From NCBI RefSeq assembly GCF_010725055.1, contig NZ_BJKB01000022.1:1-52798 (forward strand): a DNA stretch of 52,798 nt. The letters run 5' to 3'. This DNA is from Gelidibacter japonicus (GTDB lineage: Bacteria > Bacteroidota > Bacteroidia > Flavobacteriales > Flavobacteriaceae). The notes below the pieces were generated by a model. That model had not been told where the DNA came from. It was given only the letters and a program-made list of their open reading frames with translations, and did no database searches. Position numbers and translations under genes: made by a program. Below are positions 17,557 through 25,815 of this stretch, piece after piece; position 1 is the first letter of the stretch; every line of letters begins with the position of its first letter.

Positions 17557-18294
17557 ATGAAGAAGAAGTTGGAGTCTGAATTAATGAGTATTGCCCATCG
17601 TATTCTGAAGTTGAAGGGCAAAGAGGATGTTAAGGAAATGCACAGAGAAGTAGGGTTGTTATATGAAAAATTGAGTGTTTTGAAATTTGCCAATGAAAAC
17701 TTAGAACAATCTATGCCTACAATAGGGGTCGATTCATCATTTTTTGAGATGTTGGATGTGGCATTTAATAATAAAATAAGTGATAATATTGAACGTGACG
17801 ATAAAATTTATGTCAATCTTGATGAGGTAGAAGATGATGATATTATGGAGCCTGTCATGGAAAAAATTAAAGATATGGTTGCTCAAATGCCTCATGAAAC
17901 ACATCAAATTGATGCTTTTTTTGAACACCCACTTCCGGATGCACCAAAAAATAAAGATGAATTTGAAGAATTGACTGCCGATTTTAAGAACATGCCGGTT
18001 TTTGACCCTGTTTCCGCTTCAGAAACCAATGGTCACTTAAAAAAATCACTAAACGATAAGCTTAAAAACGGACTCAATATTGGTCTAAACGACAAGATTG
18101 CATTTATAAAACATCTTTTTGATGGGCATCGTGAAGATTATGATCGGGTACTTTCTCAGATCAATACGTCAAGCTCGTTGGATGAAGCTAAAAATCTAAT
18201 CCAAAATATCGTCAAACCCGATTATAACAATTGGTTAGGAAAAGAGGACGTCGAAGAACGTTTTATGAACATTATAGAGGGTAAGTTCAATTAA
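17557..18294 (+). CDS. Conserved protein of unknown function, upstream of rsmI
   Basis: A 245-residue acidic cytoplasmic protein with no signal peptide or membrane segment. I do not recognise a named domain. The N-terminus is helical and charged (LESELMSIAHRILKLKGK, then a coil with VGLLYEKLSVLKFANENLEQ). A middle acidic linker has DEVEDDDIMEPVMEK. The C-terminal third (about 160-245) is the most regular part, with LNDKIAFIKHLFDGHREDYD and NNWLGKEDVEERFMNIIEG. Genes of this type sit next to rsmI in flavobacteria. It ends 3 nt before rsmI, so the two are cotranscribed. A link to 16S rRNA maturation is inference only. Confidence 0.8.
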   Translation: MKKKLESELMSIAHRILKLKGKEDVKEMHREVGLLYEKLSVLKFANENLEQSMPTIGVDSSFFEMLDVAFNNKISDNIERDDKIYVNLDEVEDDDIMEPVMEKIKDMVAQMPHETHQIDAFFEHPLPDAPKNKDEFEELTADFKNMPVFDPVSASETNGHLKKSLNDKLKNGLNIGLNDKIAFIKHLFDGHREDYDRVLSQINTSSSLDEAKNLIQNIVKPDYNNWLGKEDVEERFMNIIEGKFN

Positions 18295-18297
18295 TTA

Positions 18298-18975
18298 ATG
18301 AGTAAATTATTCATCGTACCCACGCCCATTGGCAATTTGAAAGACATGACTTTTAGGGCCGTTGAGGTTCTAAAGGAAGTTGATTTGATTTTGGCTGAAG
18401 ACACGCGTACTTCTGGCAAACTCCTTAAACATTATGAAATTGCAACGCCTTGCCAATCCCATCATATGCACAATGAGCATAAAACGGTGGAATTATTGGT
18501 GCAAAAGATAAAATCGGGTACAGCTATTGCTTTAATTAGTGATGCAGGAACACCGGCTATTTCCGATCCCGGATTTTTGTTGACGCGTGCCTGTATTGAA
18601 CATCAAATTGAAGTGGATTGTCTCCCTGGAGCAACTGCTTTTGTTCCCGCTTTGGTGAATAGCGGAATGCCCAATGATAAATTTGTATTTGAGGGATTTT
18701 TGCCAGTCAAAAAAGGACGACAAACCCGATTGCTGTTATTGGCAGAAGAAACCCGAACCATTATTTTTTATGAGAGTCCGCATAAACTCATTAAAACCCT
18801 ATCCCATTTTTGCGAATATTTTGGTGAAGATCGACCTGTATCCGTTTCGAGGGAAATGACCAAACTTTATGAAGAGACCATCAGAGGGACCGCTAAAGAA
18901 GTTTTACAACATTATACTGCAAAACCTCCAAAAGGTGAAATAGTGATTGTAGTTGGTGGGAAGCCAAAGGATTAA
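18298..18975 (+). CDS. rsmI: 16S rRNA (cytidine1402-2'-O)-methyltransferase
   Basis: A 225-residue SAM-dependent enzyme of the tetrapyrrole methylase fold that methylates the ribose of C1402 in 16S rRNA. LFIVPTPIGNLKDMTFRAVE at the N-terminus and ILAEDTRTSGKLLKHY are the family signatures. ALISDAGTPAISDPG is the SAM loop, and FYESPHKLIKTL lies near residue 160. It follows the unknown gene at 17557 by 3 nt. It is shorter than E. coli RsmI (286 residues) because the C-terminal extension is missing, as is common in Bacteroidota. Confidence 0.94.
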   Translation: MSKLFIVPTPIGNLKDMTFRAVEVLKEVDLILAEDTRTSGKLLKHYEIATPCQSHHMHNEHKTVELLVQKIKSGTAIALISDAGTPAISDPGFLLTRACIEHQIEVDCLPGATAFVPALVNSGMPNDKFVFEGFLPVKKGRQTRLLLLAEETRTIIFYESPHKLIKTLSHFCEYFGEDRPVSVSREMTKLYEETIRGTAKEVLQHYTAKPPKGEIVIVVGGKPKD

Positions 18976-19184
18976 CGTTTTAATTTTTAGAACGAGTACC
19001 AAACTAGATAATTAAGGTATCTTTTAGATCATAATATGGATATTATCGAGCATTGACGTCTTTATTCTTTATTCTAACAGCGCAGCGGTCTTGGTTTCTT
19101 TCTCTGACTTTCCAAGTTTTATTTCTAAACTTTAGATTTTTCATAACATAATTTGTCGGAAGATTCGGTATCTTAATCCTTAAT

Positions 19185-20555
19185 ATGAAAAAGACTAAAA
19201 ACAAACATTATGACGTTTTTGTCATTGGCAGTGGAATTGCAGGACAGACCGCTGCTGAGATTTGTAGGGAGCACAAGTTGAGCGTAGCCATTGCAGATAA
19301 TAGAGAGTTTGGCGGCACTTGCGCCAATAGAGGTTGTGATTCCAAAAAAATACTGCTTCAGTTTTCTCAATTGGTCTATCAAAGTAGAAACCTTAAAGGT
19401 ATTGGTGTTAAAAGGCTGCCAAAACTAAATTGGAAGAGCGTCCAAAAGTTCAAGAGGTCATTTTCTGACCCCATTCCGCCAAATACAGAAGAAAAGTTAA
19501 AGGATTTAGGGATTTCATTGTATCACCAATCGCCAAAATTCATCAGTAAAAATGAGGTTGAGGTAGAAGGAAAGGTTGTTTCTGCCGATCATTTTATTAT
19601 CGCTACCGGAAATATTCCGAGGGAACTTGATATTGAAGGCAAGGAATTTCTGAAAGTGAGTGAAGATGTTCTGAATTTTAAGAAAGTCCCAAAGTCCGCC
19701 ACCTTTATCGGCTCTGGTTATATTGCCATGGAATTTGCCTGTATGTTGGCGACATTGGGCTGCAAGGTGACAATTTTGGAAAGAGATAAGACCTCTCTTG
19801 CTAAATTCGATGACTATTTGGTGGAAAAATTAATCGTAAAACTTGAAAGTTTGGGCGTTAAATTTGTTTTTAATGCCGATGTCACTGGAGTTCAGAAATT
19901 GAAAAAAAACTTAAAAATTTTGTATGCTCATAATGGTAAATCAAAGAGTCATAAATCCAGAAAAGTTATTAATGCGACAGGAAGAGTTCCGGCAATAGAA
20001 GCCTTAGAACTCGACAAAGCGGGAATAGAGACGGATAAGGATGGAATTGTTGTCAATGATCATTTACAAAGTAAATCGCACCCAAAAGTTTATGCCTGCG
20101 GCGATGTCTCTAATAAATCGCCATCTCTTACACCACTTTCTGGCCTACAAGGCTATATTGCTGGGAACAATGTGGTCAAAGAAAAATCAAAGATTTTAGA
20201 TGTGCCTTGCGTGCCTTCAACGGTATTTACCACGCCAAATTTATCATCAGTTGGTTATGGCGAAGCCGAAGCCAAAGCGCGTTATAAAAACGTCAAGGTT
20301 TATCAAGGGGATTGCAGAAACTGGTTTAATGCGAAAAAGGAAAATGAAGACACTTATGCCTATACCATTTTAGTCAACGAGCGCACTGATGAAATTGTGG
20401 GCGCCCATATTTTGAGTTCAAAAGCCAACGAAAGTATCAATGTTTTTGCAGCAGCCATTTATAATAAAATGACCGTTAAGGAATTTAAGCGTATGGTGTT
20501 GACCTATCCTTCGTATAGCATGGATTTTAAGAAGATGATGGAGAACAAAGAATAG
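19185..20555 (+). CDS. Pyridine nucleotide-disulfide oxidoreductase family flavoprotein
   Basis: A 456-residue FAD enzyme related to dihydrolipoyl dehydrogenase, glutathione reductase and MerA. The FAD motif VFVIGSGIAGQTAAEI starts near residue 11. The redox pair is Cys46/Cys51 in GGTCANRGCDSKK (CX4C). The NAD(P) site is ATFIGSGYIAMEFACMLATL, and VYACGDVSN is the second FAD contact. The C-terminal active-site motif HPTxxE is replaced by YPSYSMD, so the usual His-Glu base pair is missing. Classical lipoamide or glutathione activity is therefore doubtful. Substrate unknown. No lipoyl or mercury genes are nearby. Confidence 0.85.
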   Translation: MKKTKNKHYDVFVIGSGIAGQTAAEICREHKLSVAIADNREFGGTCANRGCDSKKILLQFSQLVYQSRNLKGIGVKRLPKLNWKSVQKFKRSFSDPIPPNTEEKLKDLGISLYHQSPKFISKNEVEVEGKVVSADHFIIATGNIPRELDIEGKEFLKVSEDVLNFKKVPKSATFIGSGYIAMEFACMLATLGCKVTILERDKTSLAKFDDYLVEKLIVKLESLGVKFVFNADVTGVQKLKKNLKILYAHNGKSKSHKSRKVINATGRVPAIEALELDKAGIETDKDGIVVNDHLQSKSHPKVYACGDVSNKSPSLTPLSGLQGYIAGNNVVKEKSKILDVPCVPSTVFTTPNLSSVGYGEAEAKARYKNVKVYQGDCRNWFNAKKENEDTYAYTILVNERTDEIVGAHILSSKANESINVFAAAIYNKMTVKEFKRMVLTYPSYSMDFKKMMENKE

Positions 20556-20568
20556 TGATATAGAATTA

Positions 20569-21144
20569 ATGCAAGATTTACTTCACAATATAAGAAACTG
20601 CAGTCTCTGTAAAGCTCATTTGCCACTCGGGCCAAGGCCTGTAGTCACTGCACACCAAGATTCAAAAATCGTTATTATTGGACAGGCACCAGGAACGAAA
20701 GTGCACGCCTCTGGAATCCCTTGGGATGATGCCAGCGGCAAACAATTGCGAAAATGGTTGGGTGTGACCGTGGAAGAATTTTATGACGAGAAGAACTTTG
20801 CCATTGTACCAATGGGATTTTGTTATCCAGGGAGAGGCAAAGGTGGCGATTTGCCTCCTCGACCAGAATGTGCTCCACAATGGCATGAACAACTCATGGA
20901 ATTTATGCCCAATGTTGAATTGGTCCTTTTAATAGGCATGTATGCCCAAAAATACTATTTGAAGAACGATGCCAAGAAAACCCTGACGGAAACTGTTGCT
21001 GAATATCAAGATTATTTGCCCAAATATTTTCCCTTGCCGCATCCATCGCCCCGCAATCGGTTTTGGTTGACGCGGAATCCTTGGTTTGAGGGGGAGGTGG
21101 TATCTCAGTTGCAAAAATCCATAAAAACGATCTTGAATCCATAA
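20569..21144 (+). CDS. Uracil-DNA glycosylase family protein
   Basis: A 191-residue member of the UDG superfamily, similar to the family 4/5-like bacterial group. It starts with a CxxC pair (RNCSLCKAHLP). The motif 1-like loop is VIIGQAPGTKVHASGIPWDD, where family 4 has GEAPG, so the catalytic acidic residue is Gln-Ala at the usual position. Motif 2 is PLPHPSPRNRFWLTRNPWF near residue 160. Two Cys alone would not make the 4Fe-4S cluster of family 4. Activity on uracil in DNA is likely for the fold but not certain. It follows the flavoprotein by 13 nt. Confidence 0.8.
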   Translation: MQDLLHNIRNCSLCKAHLPLGPRPVVTAHQDSKIVIIGQAPGTKVHASGIPWDDASGKQLRKWLGVTVEEFYDEKNFAIVPMGFCYPGRGKGGDLPPRPECAPQWHEQLMEFMPNVELVLLIGMYAQKYYLKNDAKKTLTETVAEYQDYLPKYFPLPHPSPRNRFWLTRNPWFEGEVVSQLQKSIKTILNP

Positions 21145-21170
21145 TAGGATCATAAATAATATTCAATAAA

Positions 21171-21213
21171 ACCCCACCTTCCAATTTCGAAGCTTCGAAA
21201 CGGAACTGGTGAG
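21171..21213. repeat. Long imperfect hairpin between convergent genes
   Basis: The centre TTTCGAAGCTTCGAAA (21185-21200) is a perfect palindrome. Outer arms also pair: TTCC with GGAA, and ACCCCACC (21171-21178) with GGTGAGGT. About 20 base pairs form in total, with two small bulges. It lies between the convergent UDG-like and macroglobulin genes and may terminate both, though no T-run follows. Confidence 0.55.
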
Positions 21214-21238
21214 GTCTTCAAACTAAATCAATCAAATC

Positions 21239-24200
21239 CTAATTCCCAATCACAAGATCATTTCCTGAAATCCAGGTTTTATCTTCATCACCATAAAACA
21301 AGTACACGTTGCTTGCTGGGGCTTTATAGGTTCCGGCAATATCTGCCTTTAAGTCCAAGCGCAAAGTTTTGGTTTCATTTTCTCTAAATTCACTCCAATA
21401 AAATACGAGGTAATTGTCGAAAATCTCATAATAGGCCGCTTGATTTTCGTCTAAAATCTTTTTAAGCTGCCAAGGTTGGGGTGTGGTACCGGACGGGATT
21501 CCAATCATGGCAATGGTCATTCCTGTAGGTTCATTTTTAGTATTGCTCACTTTTATGGTCATGCTCACGTTATCACCAACCTTATGCATTTTTGAGGCCA
21601 ATTCAGTTTTCAAATCCATCGGGCAGGCTTCTGATGAATTTGGCAACGTACTGTCCCATTTTAAGTTTAGGGCATAAGGATAGCTGTTTTCGGGAGTGTT
21701 GAAAATCACTTTTGCAGTCTGCTTACCTTCCTTGATGTGTTTTTCAAGTCCGTTAAGAGTGATTCTTCCTTGGGCATTGATTTCAAGTTTCGTTTTTATG
21801 GAACTTCCATTGATGATCAATTCTACAACCTCATTGGCACTAATGATTTTTTGATTCTGTTGTACGGTGTAATTGATTAAAACCTTTAATGCCATGGCCG
21901 TAGCTTGGGTGCTTCCAAACGTGCCGCCTTTTCGTTTACTGACCAAATATTCAATGCCTTTGGCGATGAGCGTATCATCTGGTTGATTTTCCCTCATTAA
22001 GGCCAAAAGTGTTAATGCCGTGGTTTCAATAGTTTTTGAATCGCCATAAGAGCGTGTAATGGTGTTTTGTACAGGAAGTCCGTTAAACCCGTATTCTGAA
22101 ATATTCGTTTTTATCTTTTTGATCAGGACCTTCAGGTTTTCTTGATTTCCAAGATTGTGGCTGGCCATAGCTAAAAGTGCCATTTTATAACTGTCATTGC
22201 TATGAAGTGCATCTTTATAAGTAGAATTATACTCAAGTTCAAGAGATGCATCAATTTTAGCTTCGCTCAAGGCATAGACAATATAGGCATTGGCAACATC
22301 CGATGGTGAGCTTGCAAAACTGTCATAACCTTTGTCGCTTTTTTTGAAGCCACCTTTTCCATCTTTTCTGCCTAATAACCATTTTACGGTTCTATCAATC
22401 ATCTTTTGATCTACGCCATTATAAAGTTGTTTCATTTCGGTAAACTCCAAGATGCCATAGGCCGTCAGTGTTTCGTGAGGTGGCGTATGGCCGAACCATT
22501 CAAAACCACCTTCAGAAGTTTCATAACTTATCAATCGCTTATAGCCTTCTTTAATATAGTCCATGGCTATAGCTTCAATGTCAGGATTGCTTTTTCCTGA
22601 TGCTTTCAAATATTGAAGCACCATAATATTGGGATAGGTAGCTGATGAGGTTTGTTCAAAGCAGCCATAAGGTTTGCTGATCATGCCTTCAATACCGTTC
22701 ATGACATCACCCACAACATCTGTGTAAATGTTGAATTCGGCTTCTAAACTACCCTCCACAACATTATTAATATCAAATTCAAAAGCTTGCGATTGTGATC
22801 CTGAAAGACTCATTTCGGTTGGAAAATACGGACTGACGACCGCCACTTCCCGATTTACAGTGTCTGAATATTCTTTTGATTGGAGTTCAAAACTTAGCCG
22901 TATTTTTTCTCCCTTTTTGATAGGAATCACGCTAATGTTTCTGATTATTGAACTTTTCGCATCCACCAGAATCTTCTTTTCTATGGATCCAACAAGTTTT
23001 AAATGTTCTGGTAGATTTATCTTGAAATCGGCAGAAATGGCCTGATCACTCTCATTTGTGATGGTAATAGGCAAAATGACCGTATCATTCAAAGTCATAT
23101 AATTGGGCGCTTTAAAATCGATAGCCAGAATTTTTTTGGTAGCATAGATTTCTTCTGCTCGACCAATTAATCCATTAAACCCAATGCCCTCTGCTACAAT
23201 TTTAAAAGAGGTAATGGCGTCAGAATTGTAATACTCTAATTGCGCTTCGCCGTTGGCATCGGTCTGCACCACAGGATTCCAATAGATGGTCTGTCTAAAA
23301 TCTGTGCGTTCTTCCACCACGTCTTTGCTATCGTATTTTGGCACATAAAATTGTTGAGAGCTGTAGGTGTTGGGCGTATTATAATTATAGTACTGTTGCA
23401 CAGCGTAGTTGTTGTAATTCGCATTATTTAGTCTTTTCTTGCCATAATTATTATAAAAATGAGCGTTTTTTGTTCCCACAAGGATGACACCGTTTGCTGC
23501 TCGACTCCCATATAGAGACGTTGCTGCGGCATCTTTTAAGACCGTGACTGAGTTGACTTGATTGGCATCAAGGTTTGCGAAGGTGTTTTGATCGTAAGGC
23601 ACACCGTCAACAATAATCAATGGTTCATTGTTTCCACTAATGGAGCTCATGCCTCTAATACTTGTTTTTGATGCATTTCCTGGTTGACCTGCATTCTGAA
23701 TAACTTGGATACCTGCAACATTGCCTTGGAGTGCATTGATCACAGATCCGTCGCGCATAAGTGCTTCAGCTCGCACTACGGTAACAGCACCTGATAGTTC
23801 CCGTTTATTTTTGTACCCATAACCAACCACCACCACTTCATCCAATGCCGCAGAATCCTCAGTTAGGGAAATTGTGGCAATGGCGTTTTGTGTGATGGTT
23901 TTTTTTAGCGGATTTTCATTTTTATCAAAACGCTTTGCTATCGTTTTATTTTCTTGATGGATGGCGTTTATGCCCTGGGCCAATTGTGCATTTTTGAAAT
24001 CGGTGTTTTTGATAGTAAGCGTTTCGCCATCATCGGCATAGGCAATAAGTACCAAGCTTCTGTTTTTATTGAATTTGAATGAGAATGTGCCATTTTCCTT
24101 GGTTTCAAATACCAATACCTTGTCACCATGTTCATCGAATAAGAATAAGTTGGCTTTTTTAGGATTTCCTTTTCTATCAAGGACGATACCGTTTTGTATG

Positions 24201-25810
24201 GCACTTTGTTCAGGTAAAAAAGCGGCGTTTTCTGCAGTGACCGTTGGTGTGCGAATATAATTTCTCCAGCCATGGGTGAGCATCACATAATCCAAAGCTT
24301 GCTCAGATTTCGGCTCCTTTGGGTTGAGATAAAAATGGGGCTTGTGTAGTTTTCCTTTTAATTCTGAAGATACCAATAGTGACGATAAAATATGATCCTG
24401 CTTATCATCGGCAAAGGACAACAGTTTATTATCGGCAACGGATACTGATAAATTGGAGGGAATAGGGGTGTTGTTCGCATCTGTGGTTTTTATTTTTATG
24501 CACATCTTCTCTCTTGTATCATAGATGTCTTTTTCTAAAGCAATGGTTACCTTGAGTTGTTTGTGGGCATTCATAAATACCAATCGTTCAGCAAGGATGT
24601 CTTGATTCGCATTTTTAATGCTGAAAGTGGCAATCCCCATAGGGAAATGTGCCGTATTTAAAACTATGTTTTTCTGATTTGAACCTATGGTTTGTGACAT
24701 TAATATCTTCGATGAGTTTCTGACTTCAAGAAATAAAATCTCATTTAAGGTTGAAAAAAGATCAATTTTAGTGGTTAAACTATCTGTTTCAATAGAGAAC
24801 TTGACGCCTTTATTATGAACGTCTGGAAGTTGGATGTTTCGATCAGACTTGAAAGGTTCCATAATTCTCGCATAATAAACCTGATCTGGTTTAACAAAAA
24901 ACTTAAAACTTCCCATGCCATCGTGAAAACTTTTGAAATCAGCCACTACGTTCAAGTTATTGTCCAATATCTGTCCGCTGACATCCACGGGTTTTCCAAA
25001 TTCATTGAGTGCTTTTAAGGCAATGGTATTGGTGGTCCCAGAAATCATTTGGCCACTTTCAGGGAAAAACTGAAGATCGATAGTATCTAAAACCACCGGA
25101 ACCGCTCGTGAAATCGATTCTGTACTGCCTTGATAAGGAATTAAAACATTCAGTACCACATCGGCAGTTTCCAGATTTTCAGGAAGTTTAAATCTTGGGT
25201 GCGCTTTCCCATCTGCATCAGTCATAAACTTTTCCGTAAGGAACGATTGTCCTTTGAGCGTGACTTCGAATGTCATTTCTTTATGGACCAACGGATTGTT
25301 TTTAAGGTCTTTCACTACAAAATCGGCAATCACCTCTGAAGATTTTCCGTAGCCTTCTTTCTGAAATTTAAGATTCAACAATAGGTTGGGCTGCACGACT
25401 TTTTGAACAGTAATCTGTTTGGTGAAAATCGCCTCTTCACCATAATTATGCGTCCAATTTGTATATACTTTTAAAGTATAAATCCCGCCAGCCCAATCGT
25501 TATCAATATGGAAATCACCGTAGGCATACCCTTGATCGACGCTCAATAATCGTGAGGTGACAACCGCCCCTTTTGGTGAAATCAATTCTGCATGAACAAG
25601 ATCGCTCAGATTGGAAATGGTGTGGTCTGAACTTACTATATAGGATTTGAACCAAATGGTTTCCCCTGGGAAATAAAATGGCCTGTCCGTTTGTGTGTAA
25701 ATTTTCTCCAAAAGCGATTTGTCTGACTGATAACTGTTAAAGGAAATCAGCGCAAAAAATAAAAGACCTACTAAAATCAGTGTTCTGGTAATTGGGCGAT
25801 GTTTTATCAT
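21239..25810 (-). CDS. Alpha-2-macroglobulin family protein with an internal TonB plug domain
   Basis: A 1523-residue exported protein. A signal peptide covers about residues 1-28. The first macroglobulin domains start at YTQTDRPFYFPGETIWFK. A carboxypeptidase-regulatory-like fold is at about 540-605. A SusC-type TonB-box-like segment DEVVVVGYG (Glu658) and a complete plug follow, to about 782; plug signatures are INALQGNVAGIQV, SIRGMSSISG, PLIIVDGVPYD and SLYGSRAANGVILV. The A2M domain resumes at TDFRQTIYWNPVVQT. The thioester motif GCFEQ is present (Cys1050, Gln1053) within a helical thioester domain, and a receptor-binding-like domain ends the protein. Five bases separate it from the upstream barrel gene, which lacks a plug. 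Location (periplasm or outer membrane) is inferred. Confidence 0.9.
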   Translation of the reverse strand: MIKHRPITRTLILVGLLFFALISFNSYQSDKSLLEKIYTQTDRPFYFPGETIWFKSYIVSSDHTISNLSDLVHAELISPKGAVVTSRLLSVDQGYAYGDFHIDNDWAGGIYTLKVYTNWTHNYGEEAIFTKQITVQKVVQPNLLLNLKFQKEGYGKSSEVIADFVVKDLKNNPLVHKEMTFEVTLKGQSFLTEKFMTDADGKAHPRFKLPENLETADVVLNVLIPYQGSTESISRAVPVVLDTIDLQFFPESGQMISGTTNTIALKALNEFGKPVDVSGQILDNNLNVVADFKSFHDGMGSFKFFVKPDQVYYARIMEPFKSDRNIQLPDVHNKGVKFSIETDSLTTKIDLFSTLNEILFLEVRNSSKILMSQTIGSNQKNIVLNTAHFPMGIATFSIKNANQDILAERLVFMNAHKQLKVTIALEKDIYDTREKMCIKIKTTDANNTPIPSNLSVSVADNKLLSFADDKQDHILSSLLVSSELKGKLHKPHFYLNPKEPKSEQALDYVMLTHGWRNYIRTPTVTAENAAFLPEQSAIQNGIVLDRKGNPKKANLFLFDEHGDKVLVFETKENGTFSFKFNKNRSLVLIAYADDGETLTIKNTDFKNAQLAQGINAIHQENKTIAKRFDKNENPLKKTITQNAIATISLTEDSAALDEVVVVGYGYKNKRELSGAVTVVRAEALMRDGSVINALQGNVAGIQVIQNAGQPGNASKTSIRGMSSISGNNEPLIIVDGVPYDQNTFANLDANQVNSVTVLKDAAATSLYGSRAANGVILVGTKNAHFYNNYGKKRLNNANYNNYAVQQYYNYNTPNTYSSQQFYVPKYDSKDVVEERTDFRQTIYWNPVVQTDANGEAQLEYYNSDAITSFKIVAEGIGFNGLIGRAEEIYATKKILAIDFKAPNYMTLNDTVILPITITNESDQAISADFKINLPEHLKLVGSIEKKILVDAKSSIIRNISVIPIKKGEKIRLSFELQSKEYSDTVNREVAVVSPYFPTEMSLSGSQSQAFEFDINNVVEGSLEAEFNIYTDVVGDVMNGIEGMISKPYGCFEQTSSATYPNIMVLQYLKASGKSNPDIEAIAMDYIKEGYKRLISYETSEGGFEWFGHTPPHETLTAYGILEFTEMKQLYNGVDQKMIDRTVKWLLGRKDGKGGFKKSDKGYDSFASSPSDVANAYIVYALSEAKIDASLELEYNSTYKDALHSNDSYKMALLAMASHNLGNQENLKVLIKKIKTNISEYGFNGLPVQNTITRSYGDSKTIETTALTLLALMRENQPDDTLIAKGIEYLVSKRKGGTFGSTQATAMALKVLINYTVQQNQKIISANEVVELIINGSSIKTKLEINAQGRITLNGLEKHIKEGKQTAKVIFNTPENSYPYALNLKWDSTLPNSSEACPMDLKTELASKMHKVGDNVSMTIKVSNTKNEPTGMTIAMIGIPSGTTPQPWQLKKILDENQAAYYEIFDNYLVFYWSEFRENETKTLRLDLKADIAGTYKAPASNVYLFYGDEDKTWISGNDLVIGN

Positions 25811-25815
25811 GATGT

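Noticed and set aside
21239-25810. The plug inside the macroglobulin gene as a sign of a sequencing or assembly chimera of two genes
   Set aside because: The frame is continuous on both sides of the plug, and macroglobulin-plug combinations are known in Bacteroidota. The join shows no stop codon or frameshift.
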